Shown: piece by piece, positions 44,550-51,792 of the stretch | Numbering within the stretch: position 1 is the stretch's first letter | Layout: every line of letters starts with the position of its first letter | DNA from: DASQZT01 sp963728965 | GTDB lineage: Bacteria; Acidobacteriota; Terriglobia; Bryobacterales; Bryobacteraceae | Assembly (NCBI GenBank): GCA_963728965.1 | Contig: CAVSMH010000010.1 | Span: 186,001-250,000, forward strand | DNA length: 64,000 bases | Direction: 5' to 3' | The notes under the pieces: model-generated | What the model was told of the DNA's origin: nothing | Database searches by the model: none | Seen by the model: the letters and a program-made list of their open reading frames with translations, nothing else | Program-made: the position numbers and the translations under genes

Positions 44550-45437
44550 GTGACACCTCCTACTCGCCGTCAGTTTGTCTCCACCCTGGCCGCGGCCCCG
44601 CTGGCCGCCGCCGCCGCGGCGCCGGCGCGCCTGCCCATCCGAAAAGCCGTCTGGTACGGCATGCTTCCGAAAGCCCTCGGAATTCCCGAAAAGTTCCAAC
44701 TGGCCAAGGACTGCGGCTTCGAAGCCATCGAGTGCCCCACCACGCCCGATGCCACCGAAGCCGAAGAGATGCTCGGCGCCTCGAAGAAAATCGGCCTGCC
44801 CATCCACTCCGTGATGAACCAGGAGCACTGGCGCAGCCCGCTTTCCTCTCCCGATCCGGCCGTCGTCGAAAAGAGCATGGAAGGCATGCGCACCAGCCTC
44901 CACAATGCGAAGCTCTGGGGCGCCGACACCGTGCTGCTGGTGCCTGCCGTCGTGACTGCCGACGTCACTTATGCCCAGGCATGGGAGCGCAGCCAGCGCC
45001 ACATCCGCCAGCTCCTGCCCCTCGCCGCCGAAGTGAAAGTAATCATCGGGATCGAAGACGTGTGGAACAAGTTCCTGTTGAGCCCGCTCGAAATGGCGCG
45101 CTACGTGGACGAGTTCCAGAGCCCCTGGGTCCGGGCCTACTTCGATATCGGCAACGTGGCCATCAACGGCTACCCGCAGGACTGGATCCGTACGCTCGGC
45201 AAGCGCATCGTGAAGCTGCACGTGAAGGACTTCGCCTTCAAGAGCAATCCCGCCATCCGTAAGCGGGTACCGGATTTCACGGCGCTGCTCGAAGGCGAAA
45301 TCGACTGGAAGGCCGTCCACGCCGCGCTCACCGATATCGGGTACAAAGGCACGGCCACAGTCGAACTCCCCGGAGGTGATGCCGACTATCTCAAAGAGGT
45401 GAGTAAGCGCTTCGACCGGATCCTCGACGGCGTGTAG
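44550..45437 (+). CDS. Tat-exported sugar phosphate isomerase/epimerase-like TIM barrel
   Basis: This 295-residue protein starts at GTG with a twin-arginine signal (TPPTRRQFVSTLAAAPLAAAAAAPA). The mature domain is an AP-endonuclease-2/xylose-isomerase-like TIM barrel. Visible features are LAKDCGFEAIECPT (first Glu), GLPIHSVMNQEHW, VIIGIEDVWNKFLLSPLEMARYVDEF, VRAYFDIGNVAING (Asp), IVKLHVKDFAFKS (His-x-Lys-Asp) and GTATVELPGGDADYLKEV (final Glu). These fit a metal-dependent epimerase or isomerase of sugars or inositols; the exact substrate is not readable. GGAG lies only one base from the GTG and a -10-like box 7 bases upstream. It is downstream of cydB by 64 bp with no clear link. Confidence 0.8.
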   Translation: MTPPTRRQFVSTLAAAPLAAAAAAPARLPIRKAVWYGMLPKALGIPEKFQLAKDCGFEAIECPTTPDATEAEEMLGASKKIGLPIHSVMNQEHWRSPLSSPDPAVVEKSMEGMRTSLHNAKLWGADTVLLVPAVVTADVTYAQAWERSQRHIRQLLPLAAEVKVIIGIEDVWNKFLLSPLEMARYVDEFQSPWVRAYFDIGNVAINGYPQDWIRTLGKRIVKLHVKDFAFKSNPAIRKRVPDFTALLEGEIDWKAVHAALTDIGYKGTATVELPGGDADYLKEVSKRFDRILDGV

Positions 45438-45454
45438 CACCCCGCTCGGCCGGC

Positions 45455-47275
45455 TTAGTTCGCGGTGGGTCTCTCCGCGTGATCGATGACCAGCACTTCG
45501 ACCGGGCCTCCGCCTGGCGCGAGTTTCAGCCCGAGCTGTTCTTCGAGGGCGGTAAAGATGTCGGGGCGGTTGGGTGCGCCCGCACTTCCAAACCCCGGCA
45601 ATCCTGAAGTGGCCTGGTCCGCGGCAAAACTCAGGTTGAGATCGAATTCGGCCGTGAATCCGGTTCGATCCAGGACCGGCCGGTCCAGCACCACCGCCAG
45701 CTCCCGAACAAGGTCGGCCATACGGACCTTGCTTCCTTGGATGTCCAGCAGGCCGGACCGGTTCCCGGAGAAGGGTCCCGAGACATAGCCGCAATCGACC
45801 TTCCCCGGCACGGATCGCGGAGTCGTGCCAGGTGGAAAAGAAACGCATCCAACCTCTTTCGGCGGCGGCGGCAGTCGGAAGCCGTTCCTCGCGCGGGTCA
45901 GAACATACACCGGGAGATCCCGCGTCTCCCGATGGAGCCTCAGTTTGAACCGATCGGCCAGGAGCGATTGCCACATTTGCCAGATCTGCTTCGGATCGCT
46001 GCCAGCGGGCGGTTTGGCCTCGATATCGTAGCGCTCGGAATGGACCCAGGCCGGACCTCCGGTCACTTGCGAGGCCGGTAGCGGCAGCGTGTGGCCTGCC
46101 ATAGGGTTGTCGTGGGACGCGTACGCGAAGCGGATGAGAAGCATCAGCGACGCGTTGGCGCTCATCCCCATCGGGTGCTCGAAACGTTCACTCCAGTTCG
46201 ACGTGTTTCGTTGGATCGCGATCGATTGAAACGTGGGATGCGCGGCGGACTGCCCGAACACGCCGAACGTAGCGGCCGCCAGCAGGATCGCTACCGCCGC
46301 CGAGCCTGGACCCAGGCCCGCGCGGACCGCCGGCCGCGGCTGCCCCAGCACTCTCGCGATGCGGCCGGACAGGGATCCGCCATTGGCGGCCAGCGCGGTG
46401 CGGAGATGCGCCGGACGGTAGGCTTCCAACCGGGCCAGGGCGCGCGCATACGTGAGCGCATCGCCCGAGACCGATACGGCCTCATCGTCGCAGCACAGTT
46501 CGCGCTCGGCCCGAATGTGGCCCGATACCCACCACACCGCCGGGTGGTAAAACAGCAGCGCTTCGGCGGCGCTTTGCAGCAGGTTGACCAGGTAATCGTG
46601 TCGCCGGATGTGCGCCAGCTCATGCAGCAGCAGCGCCTCCACTTGTTCGGCAGGCAGCCCGGCCAGCGCCCCCACCGGCACCAGCACCACCGGGCGCAGC
46701 CAGCCGACGACCGCCGGCGCTTCGACCAGTGCGGAGACCAGCAGCCGCACTGGGCGAGCCAGGCCGAGGCGCGCGCCGAGCCTCCGCAGAGTCTCCTGCC
46801 ATTCGACGGGCGCCGCCCGTACCCGCACCGACCGCATCCGTGCCGCAACCACCCAACCTCCCGCCAGCCGCGCCCAAAACACCACCGCACCGGCAAGCCA
46901 GGCCATCACCACCCAAGCCAGGAGCCGTTCTCGCTGCACGTCCAACACCACGGTACGGACGGAAGCGGGCAAAGGCGTGGTGCCGATATCGGTCTTCCAA
47001 GCGGCTGTGGGAATGTTTCGCTGGCCATAGGACGGTACCGGACTGGCGTCCCAGGGACCCATCAGCCCCCAGGTCACGAGCGGAGCCGCCATCATGGCCA
47101 CCAGCGCTCCGCAGGCGAGCAGGTATCGCGCCTTCGCGTTCCTCCGGCGCGCCATCGCCCGCCGCACCGCCGCATAGGGGGCCGCAATCGTCAAGCCCTG
47201 CCAAAGGAAGTGAACCAGTGTCCAACCGAGGCGTTCCACCGATGCCGACGAAGCCAGCGTTGGCAGGACGTTCAT
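45455..47275 (-). CDS. M56 (BlaR1-like) membrane metallopeptidase fused to a TIGR03435 domain
   Basis: The protein has 606 residues. The first 330 form a BlaR1/MecR1-type M56 peptidase with several membrane helices, the zinc motif HELAHIRRHDY (near residue 217) and the downstream ERELCCDDEA that supplies the third ligand. In place of a penicillin-binding sensor, the region after a helix (AAVAILLAAATFGVFGQSA) is a TIGR03435 domain (residues about 350-600: FQSIAIQRN, RYDIEAKPPAGSDPKQIWQMWQSLLADRFKLRLHRETRDLPVY, LDIQGSKVRMADLVRELAVVLDRPVLDRTGFTAEFDLNL). Such fusions are typical of Solibacter-like Acidobacteriota. By analogy it senses something outside and cleaves the BlaI-type repressor; its start overlaps that gene by four bases. 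The ligand is unknown. Confidence 0.88.
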   Translation of the reverse strand: MNVLPTLASSASVERLGWTLVHFLWQGLTIAAPYAAVRRAMARRRNAKARYLLACGALVAMMAAPLVTWGLMGPWDASPVPSYGQRNIPTAAWKTDIGTTPLPASVRTVVLDVQRERLLAWVVMAWLAGAVVFWARLAGGWVVAARMRSVRVRAAPVEWQETLRRLGARLGLARPVRLLVSALVEAPAVVGWLRPVVLVPVGALAGLPAEQVEALLLHELAHIRRHDYLVNLLQSAAEALLFYHPAVWWVSGHIRAERELCCDDEAVSVSGDALTYARALARLEAYRPAHLRTALAANGGSLSGRIARVLGQPRPAVRAGLGPGSAAVAILLAAATFGVFGQSAAHPTFQSIAIQRNTSNWSERFEHPMGMSANASLMLLIRFAYASHDNPMAGHTLPLPASQVTGGPAWVHSERYDIEAKPPAGSDPKQIWQMWQSLLADRFKLRLHRETRDLPVYVLTRARNGFRLPPPPKEVGCVSFPPGTTPRSVPGKVDCGYVSGPFSGNRSGLLDIQGSKVRMADLVRELAVVLDRPVLDRTGFTAEFDLNLSFAADQATSGLPGFGSAGAPNRPDIFTALEEQLGLKLAPGGGPVEVLVIDHAERPTAN

Positions 47276-47685
47276 GACGAGCGTCCTTTCTCTTTCGCAT
47301 AGGCGTCCAGCATGGCGCGGATTTCGTTCAGTTCCTCGTCCGAGGCCGGCTGCGCCGCCAGCGCGCCCACCACCAGGCTGCGGGCCGAACCGCCGAAAGC
47401 CCTCCTCAGCAGGTCGCCCGCTATCTGCTGCTGGGTTTGCTCTTTGGGCACGCTGGCCTCGTAGACGTGCGATCCAAACCGTTCGCCGCGCAGGAGCAGT
47501 CCCTTTTCCTTCATCAATTGCATCTGCTTCAGCGTGGTGGTGTAGCCGTTCTCCTTACCGAGTTCCTCGTGGACTTCCCGTACGGTCGCCATTCCCAGCC
47601 TCCACAGCACCGCCAGAATGTCCAACTCGGCGGCGGTCGGAAGGGCCAGAGGCGCCCGGTTGCGGCGGGAAGAAGCCATCTGCAT
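47272..47685 (-). CDS. BlaI/MecI/CopY family transcriptional repressor
   Basis: This 137-residue repressor has a winged helix at residues 15-80 (PTAAELDILAVLWRLGMATVREVHEEL, GYTTTLKQMQLMKEKGLLLRGERFGSHVYEA) and a dimerisation tail (GDLLRRAFGGSARSLVVGALAAQPASDEELNEIRAMLDAY). It shares an operon with the M56 peptidase that would inactivate it. A second in-frame ATG lies at 47679. As the -10 box ends only two bases from the first ATG, the second may be the true start of a nearly leaderless mRNA. The promoter contains a dyad exactly in the -10/-35 spacer, so self-repression is likely. Confidence 0.9.
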   Translation of the reverse strand: MQMASSRRNRAPLALPTAAELDILAVLWRLGMATVREVHEELGKENGYTTTLKQMQLMKEKGLLLRGERFGSHVYEASVPKEQTQQQIAGDLLRRAFGGSARSLVVGALAAQPASDEELNEIRAMLDAYAKEKGRSS

Positions 47686-47687
47686 CC

Positions 47688-47729
47688 ACCATACGACGAT
47701 AAAAGACGTAAGTCAACGATAGAAATCGT
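47688..47729 (-). promoter_or_regulatory. BlaI-type promoter and operators
   Basis: On the minus strand TTGACT (47711-47716) and TATGGT (47688-47693) are 17 bp apart. The dyad TACGAC-N7-GACGTA (47692-47710) covers that spacer, and a second dyad ACGAT-AGAA-ATCGT (47716-47729) starts at the -35. The TAC-GAC half-site recalls known BlaI operators. Position and shape fit autoregulation. Confidence 0.6.
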
Positions 47730-47788
47730 ACCGTGCGCGGACACATTGGCGAGAGCCCGGGCACAGGGCCCTCGCCACCCGCCCCCGC

Positions 47789-49126
47789 TCAGACGAACTT
47801 GTAGGTGCCCGGCACAGGCAGTGGGATATTCGGCATCGTCTCCTCATAGCCGAACGATTTGGGCATCAGGTCCTGCTTGGAGTTCATGATCTGATCCCAG
47901 GTGATCGCCATGCCCGAGTAGGCCGATTCGCGCGCCATGATGCAGGTCAGCGTGCTCTCCGCGATCGGCACGGACTGGTTGATGTACGGCCCGCGCCCGA
48001 GAATGCTGTCCACCATGTTGATGTGCTCCTGCACGTAGGGACTGATGCCCTTGGTGCCGAGGTCCGTCCCACTGGTGTGGCCCTTCGCCCCCACAATCAG
48101 GTCGCTCACGTTGTTGTACACGCCGCGCGGATACTGCCGGCACGTGCTGCTCAGGTGGACGCCGTTGGGATAGGTGAAGTCCGAAGAGATGTGGTCGTAA
48201 ATGTTGCCGTACAGCGGTTCGCGCGGACGCCACGCCGCGCCGCCGGACGCCACCACGCGCTCCGGATGCCCGCCCATTACCCAGTTCATGAAGTCGATGT
48301 TGTGAAAGTGCTGCTCCACGATCTGGTCGCCGCACAGCCAGATGAACGAATACCAGTTACGGTGCTCCCACTCCATGTCGCCCCACTTGGGATCGCGCCC
48401 CTGCGCGTGGAACACCGGACTGCTGAGGTAGTTGGAGTAGAGCGCCACCACGTCGCCCACGGCGCCGGCATGCACCTTCTCCACGGTTTCCATGTATGGC
48501 TTGTCCTCGTGGCGCTGCGCGCCGGACATCACGGTGAGTTTCTTCTCCGCGGCTTTGCGTCCCGCCGCCAGGAAGCGGCGCACGCCGGTGGCATCGGTGG
48601 CGATGGGTTTCTCGGCGAAGACATGTTTGCCCGCTTCCACTGCGGCTTCGAAGTGCATCGGGCGGTAGCCCGGCGGCGTGGTCAGCATCACGATATCGAG
48701 GTCCGAGTGAATCAGTTTCTGATAAGCATCGAAACCTACGAAATGGTGGTCCGGCTGGACCTTGATGCGCGGCTGGAGGGATTCCACCAGTTCCTGCGCG
48801 GTCATGGTCTTTGGCTGCCCGTTACGTTCCACCGTGATGCCGGCGTGGCGGCCGAGGTCGCGGGGTTCGCGCAGCCGTTTGAGCGAGCTTTCCAGGTGAT
48901 CCTCGAATACGTCCGCCATGGCCACCAGTTCCACGTTCTCGTTGCCGGTGAGCATGTCCACCACTGCCTGCGTGCCGCGTCCGCCGCAACCGACGATGCC
49001 GGCGCGCAGCGTTTCCTTCCCCGCACCGCGGACCAGGTGGGGTTTGACTATGGTGAACGCGGAGGCGCCAACCGCCGTCCGCCTCAGCAGAGACCTTCGG
49101 GATATCGGGTTCGGATTGTCTGGCAT
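47789..49126 (-). CDS. Tat-exported Gfo/Idh/MocA family oxidoreductase
   Basis: The protein has 445 residues from the ATG at 49126, giving MPDNPNPISRRSLLRRTAVGASAF, a twin-arginine signal. The Rossmann fold follows: LRAGIVGCGGRGTQAVVDML (residues 43-62), LVAMADVFEDH, LDIVMLTTPPGYRPMHFEAAVEAGKHVFAEKPIATD with the catalytic EKP Lys intact, and GAQRHEDKPYMETVEKVHAGAVGDV. The C-terminal beta-sheet domain includes WYSFIWLCGDQIVEQHFHNIDFMNWVMG with the His pair typical of the exported sugar-oxidoreductase group. The Tat pathway allows export with bound NAD(P). It is divergent from the FCD regulator at 49265, which may control it. Confidence 0.88.
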   Translation of the reverse strand: MPDNPNPISRRSLLRRTAVGASAFTIVKPHLVRGAGKETLRAGIVGCGGRGTQAVVDMLTGNENVELVAMADVFEDHLESSLKRLREPRDLGRHAGITVERNGQPKTMTAQELVESLQPRIKVQPDHHFVGFDAYQKLIHSDLDIVMLTTPPGYRPMHFEAAVEAGKHVFAEKPIATDATGVRRFLAAGRKAAEKKLTVMSGAQRHEDKPYMETVEKVHAGAVGDVVALYSNYLSSPVFHAQGRDPKWGDMEWEHRNWYSFIWLCGDQIVEQHFHNIDFMNWVMGGHPERVVASGGAAWRPREPLYGNIYDHISSDFTYPNGVHLSSTCRQYPRGVYNNVSDLIVGAKGHTSGTDLGTKGISPYVQEHINMVDSILGRGPYINQSVPIAESTLTCIMARESAYSGMAITWDQIMNSKQDLMPKSFGYEETMPNIPLPVPGTYKFV

Positions 49127-49135
49127 GATGTTGGG

Positions 49136-49165
49136 ATCATACTCCCTCACGGCTCTGGTTTTCAA
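49136..49165 (-). promoter_or_regulatory. Promoter of the Tat-exported oxidoreductase
   Basis: On the minus strand TTGAAA (49160-49165) and TATGAT (49136-49141) lie 18 bp apart, with the -10 ending 9 bases before the ATG at 49126. Confidence 0.5.
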
Positions 49166-49247
49166 ATGGCCGGCACCGCGCCGCCTTTCGACATGCTACG
49201 ACGCCTTCCGCCTGACGGAGCGTTTCCGGGGCGGAATTGCGGCGCAG

Positions 49248-49266
49248 TATGATTGGTTAGTCCAAT
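49248..49266 (+). promoter_or_regulatory. -10 box and dyad operator at the start of the FCD regulator
   Basis: TATGAT (49248-49253) is overlapped by the perfect inverted repeat ATTGG-TTAGT-CCAAT (49252-49266), which itself includes the first two bases of the start codon. The dyad resembles operators of FCD-type GntR regulators (TGGT...ACCA pattern), so autorepression is likely. The -35 is weak. Confidence 0.55.
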
Positions 49267-50047
49267 GCCCACGCAACGGAAGAAAGAAGACCTCACGGCG
49301 AGGCTGCTGGCGACGTTCAAGCAACTGATCTCCGAAGGCACCATCGCACCGGGTGCGCGGCTGCCCGCCGAACGCGAAATGGCCTCGCATTTGCGCGTCA
49401 GCCGGGGCTCGCTGCGGCAGGTGCTGAAGATGCTCGAGTTGATGGGTGTTGTCTCGCAGCGCGTGGGTGACGGGACCTATCTGAATCGTGCCGCGCACTC
49501 CATCCTCGCCGAACCGATGGAGTTCCTGATCCTGCTGGATGGTATTTCCTTTGAGGAGTTGATGGACGCGCGGCTGATCGTCGAGCCGGAACTCGCCGCC
49601 CGCGCCGCGATCCATGCCACCGCCGAGGAGGCGGCGCTGTTGCGCCAATCGCTGCTTCGCATGGAGAACAGCCGCGACGATCATGCCGGGCTCATCGAGG
49701 CGGACCTCGAGTTTCACCGCACCATCTTCCAGATGGCGCAGAACCGGGTCTGCCGGCTGATGTTTTCCATCGTTCACGAATCGCTGCACGGGCTGATGGA
49801 GATCACCTCGCAGATGGTGGACCTGGAGCACACCGTGAGGCTCCACCGCCGCATTTCGACGGCCATCCGCAAACGGGATCCTGACGAGGCCCGCGCACGG
49901 ATGTTCGCCCACCTGACCGATGCCAAGGACCTGCTGATTCGCTCGCACCAGGCCCGCGCCCAAGCCCGCCTGGGCGACCGGTTTTCGCGGCTGTCGCTGA
50001 CCGTGCCCGCGGCCCCAAGGGGTGCGCGGCGGGTTGTCACGTCGTGA
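49265..50047 (+). CDS. GntR-family regulator, FadR/FCD type
   Basis: This 260-residue regulator has an N-terminal winged helix (residues 5-70: DLTARLLATFKQLISEGTIAPGARLPAEREMASHLRVSRGSLRQVLKMLELMGVV) and a C-terminal all-helical FCD ligand domain (FEELMDARLIVEPELAARAAIHATAEE, DLEFHRTIFQMAQN, HRRISTAIRKRDPDEARARMFAHL). The metal-binding Asp/His set of FCD domains (DLEFH, H in HESLHG, HRRI) looks present. FCD regulators often sense sugar acids or dicarboxylates. The start is ATG 49265; an upstream TTG at 49253 lies within the operator and is less likely. A copy of its putative operator is found before the aminotransferase operon at 19 kb. Confidence 0.88.
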   Translation: MPTQRKKEDLTARLLATFKQLISEGTIAPGARLPAEREMASHLRVSRGSLRQVLKMLELMGVVSQRVGDGTYLNRAAHSILAEPMEFLILLDGISFEELMDARLIVEPELAARAAIHATAEEAALLRQSLLRMENSRDDHAGLIEADLEFHRTIFQMAQNRVCRLMFSIVHESLHGLMEITSQMVDLEHTVRLHRRISTAIRKRDPDEARARMFAHLTDAKDLLIRSHQARAQARLGDRFSRLSLTVPAAPRGARRVVTS

Positions 50048-50058
50048 TTGCCGGCCGG

Positions 50059-51309
50059 TCAGGCGCCTGCCGTCTGGAGAGCGCGCAACCGCCGCTCGAG
50101 AAAGCGCCGCTCGCTGTCGTTGGTGGCCAGGGCGAGCGCCCTCCGATAGCTTTTCGCTGCTTCCTCGCGGGCGCCGGTGCGGCGCAACAGGTCGGCGCGG
50201 GCGGCGTGCAGCAGGTGGTAGCCGTCCAGATCGCCTCCGGCGGCGAGCACATCGATCAGGCTCAGCGCCGCCTCCGGGCCCGCCACCATCGCGACGGCCA
50301 CGGCGCGGTTCAGCGACACCACCGGCGAAGGCTGCAACCGCTCGAGCAGATCGTACAGCCGGAGGATCCGGCGCCAGTCGGTATCTTCGGCCCGCGCCGC
50401 CCGGCAGTGCTCGGCCGCCAGCGCCGCCTGCACCGTGAAAGGACCGGGCTCGCCGCGCAGCGCTTCCTCGACCAGGGGCAGGGCCTCGGCGATTTGCCGC
50501 CCGTGCCAGCGGCAGCGGTCCTGATCTTCGAGCGTCACCAGGTCGCCGGCCTCATCCAGCCGGGCCTCGCGCCGCGCATCGTGCAGCAGCATGAGGGCCA
50601 GCAGTCCGGTCGCCTCCGACGGCGGTTTGGGCGCCATCAGGTTTCGCACCAGGCGTCCCAGGCGAATGGCCTCCGCGCAGAGGTCGGTGCGGAGCAGGGA
50701 ATCGCCGCGGGTGGCCGCGTAGCCTTCGTTGAAGATGAGATAGATCACCGTGAGCACTGCGTCCAGCCGGGCCGGCAGTTCGGCAAGGTCGGGCACCCGA
50801 TAGGGAATCCCGGCATCGCGGATCTTGCGCTTCGCGCGTACCAGTCGCTGCGCCATTGTCGCCACCGGTACCAGAAAGGCGCGGGCGATCTCGTCGGTCT
50901 CGAGGCCGGCCAGGGTGCGCAGCGTCAAAGCAACCTGCGCCTCGAATGCCAGCGCCGGGTGGCAGCAGGTGAAGATCAGCCTCAGGCGATCGTCGGGTAT
51001 CTCCGCGATGTCGTAGTCTGGCTCTTCGACGGTGTCGCCTGACGCCGCCAGGCTCTGTACCGTCTCGGCGAATCGCACGCGGCGGCGGATGCGGTCGATG
51101 GCCTTGTGACGCGCCGTCTGGATGATCCACGCGCGCGGCAAGTCGGGCACCCCGCCGTCACGCCACTGATCGACCGCGGCGGCGAACGCTTCCTGGGCCG
51201 CCTCTTCAGCCACTTCGAAGTCGCCGAAAAGCCCGATCAGCGTGGCCACGATGCGGCCCCACTCGGAACGATAGACTTCTTCCACCGCCATGTCGGATTG
51301 CGAGCGCAT
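50059..51309 (-). CDS. ECF42-like RNA polymerase sigma factor with C-terminal TPR extension
   Basis: This 416-residue ECF sigma factor of the long type has sigma region 2 at residues 8-75 (YRSEWGRIVATLIGLFGDFEVAEEAAQEAFAAAVDQW, PRAWIIQTARHKAIDRIRRR). Region 4 is near 110-165 (LTLRTLAGLETDEIARAFLVPVATMAQRLVRAKRKIRDA), followed by about 240 residues of helical repeats (YLIFNEGYAAT, PSPVVSLNRAVAVAMVAGPEAALSLID). The repeat extension in place of an anti-sigma factor is the mark of ECF42, and ECF42 genes are regularly linked to DGPF/YCII genes, as at 51388 here. The ATG at 51309 is preferred to the one at 51291, without strong ribosome-site evidence. Its signal is unknown. Confidence 0.88.
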   Translation of the reverse strand: MRSQSDMAVEEVYRSEWGRIVATLIGLFGDFEVAEEAAQEAFAAAVDQWRDGGVPDLPRAWIIQTARHKAIDRIRRRVRFAETVQSLAASGDTVEEPDYDIAEIPDDRLRLIFTCCHPALAFEAQVALTLRTLAGLETDEIARAFLVPVATMAQRLVRAKRKIRDAGIPYRVPDLAELPARLDAVLTVIYLIFNEGYAATRGDSLLRTDLCAEAIRLGRLVRNLMAPKPPSEATGLLALMLLHDARREARLDEAGDLVTLEDQDRCRWHGRQIAEALPLVEEALRGEPGPFTVQAALAAEHCRAARAEDTDWRRILRLYDLLERLQPSPVVSLNRAVAVAMVAGPEAALSLIDVLAAGGDLDGYHLLHAARADLLRRTGAREEAAKSYRRALALATNDSERRFLERRLRALQTAGA

Positions 51310-51310
51310 G

Positions 51311-51336
51311 CACCGATGGTAAATAATTCTTCGGTG
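51311..51336. promoter_or_regulatory. Dyad in the sigma/YCII divergent region
   Basis: CACCGA (51311-51316) and TCGGTG (51331-51336) are perfect inverted arms around 14 AT-rich bases, next to the sigma start codon. This could be a binding site for a dimeric regulator. Confidence 0.35.
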
Positions 51337-51339
51337 GGT

Positions 51340-51366
51340 CGTCGATCCGGTTGCCGGCATCGCGAC
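51340..51366 (+). promoter_or_regulatory. Possible ECF-dependent promoter of the YCII gene
   Basis: CGTCGA (51340-51345) and CGCGAC (51361-51366) lie 15 bp apart, ahead of GGAGG and the GTG start. From memory, ECF42 promoters carry a TGTCGA-like -35 and a CGA-containing -10; this is close but not exact. Confidence 0.3.
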
Positions 51367-51387
51367 CTACTGGTTGGAGGTATACGC

Positions 51388-51792
51388 GTGAAATATATGC
51401 TGTTGGTCTACCTGGATGAGCAGGCCCTGAACGAGAGCGAACGTGAGAAATGTTACGTCGAGTCGGCGCAACTGGCCCAGGACCTGGCGTCAAAGGGTCA
51501 GTATTTGGCCGCTTCTCCGCTGCACCCCACCGCTACGGCGACCAGCGTCCGCATGCGCGAGAACCAGCGCCTGGTCACCGACGGCCCCTTCGCGGAGACG
51601 CGCGAGCAGTTGGGCGGCTACTTCCTGGTCGAAGCCCGCGACCTCGACGAGGCTATCGGCATTGCCGCCCGCATCCCCGTAGCGCGTGTCGGCACGATCG
51701 AAATCCGGCCGGTGTTGGAAGTGGCGGGATTGCCGGACGACCCCGCGGCGAAACGATCCCAGGTTGCTGGTCGCGCTACCATGACCACGTAA
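51388..51792 (+). CDS. YCII/DGPF-domain protein
   Basis: This 134-residue protein of the YCII-related (DGPF) family starts at GTG 51388, chosen because GGAGG lies 7 bases upstream and the domain begins at once (KYMLLVYLDEQAL). The family signature TDGPFAETREQLGGYFLVEARDLDEAIGIAARIP is complete. Such small dimeric proteins accompany ECF42 sigma factors and are their usual targets; their biochemical role is not known. It is divergent from the sigma gene. The stop codon TAA overlaps the ATG of the kinase gene (TAATG), so the two are translationally coupled. The tail after residue 115 (DPAAKRSQVAGRATMTT) is not part of the conserved domain. Confidence 0.88.
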   Translation: MKYMLLVYLDEQALNESEREKCYVESAQLAQDLASKGQYLAASPLHPTATATSVRMRENQRLVTDGPFAETREQLGGYFLVEARDLDEAIGIAARIPVARVGTIEIRPVLEVAGLPDDPAAKRSQVAGRATMTT

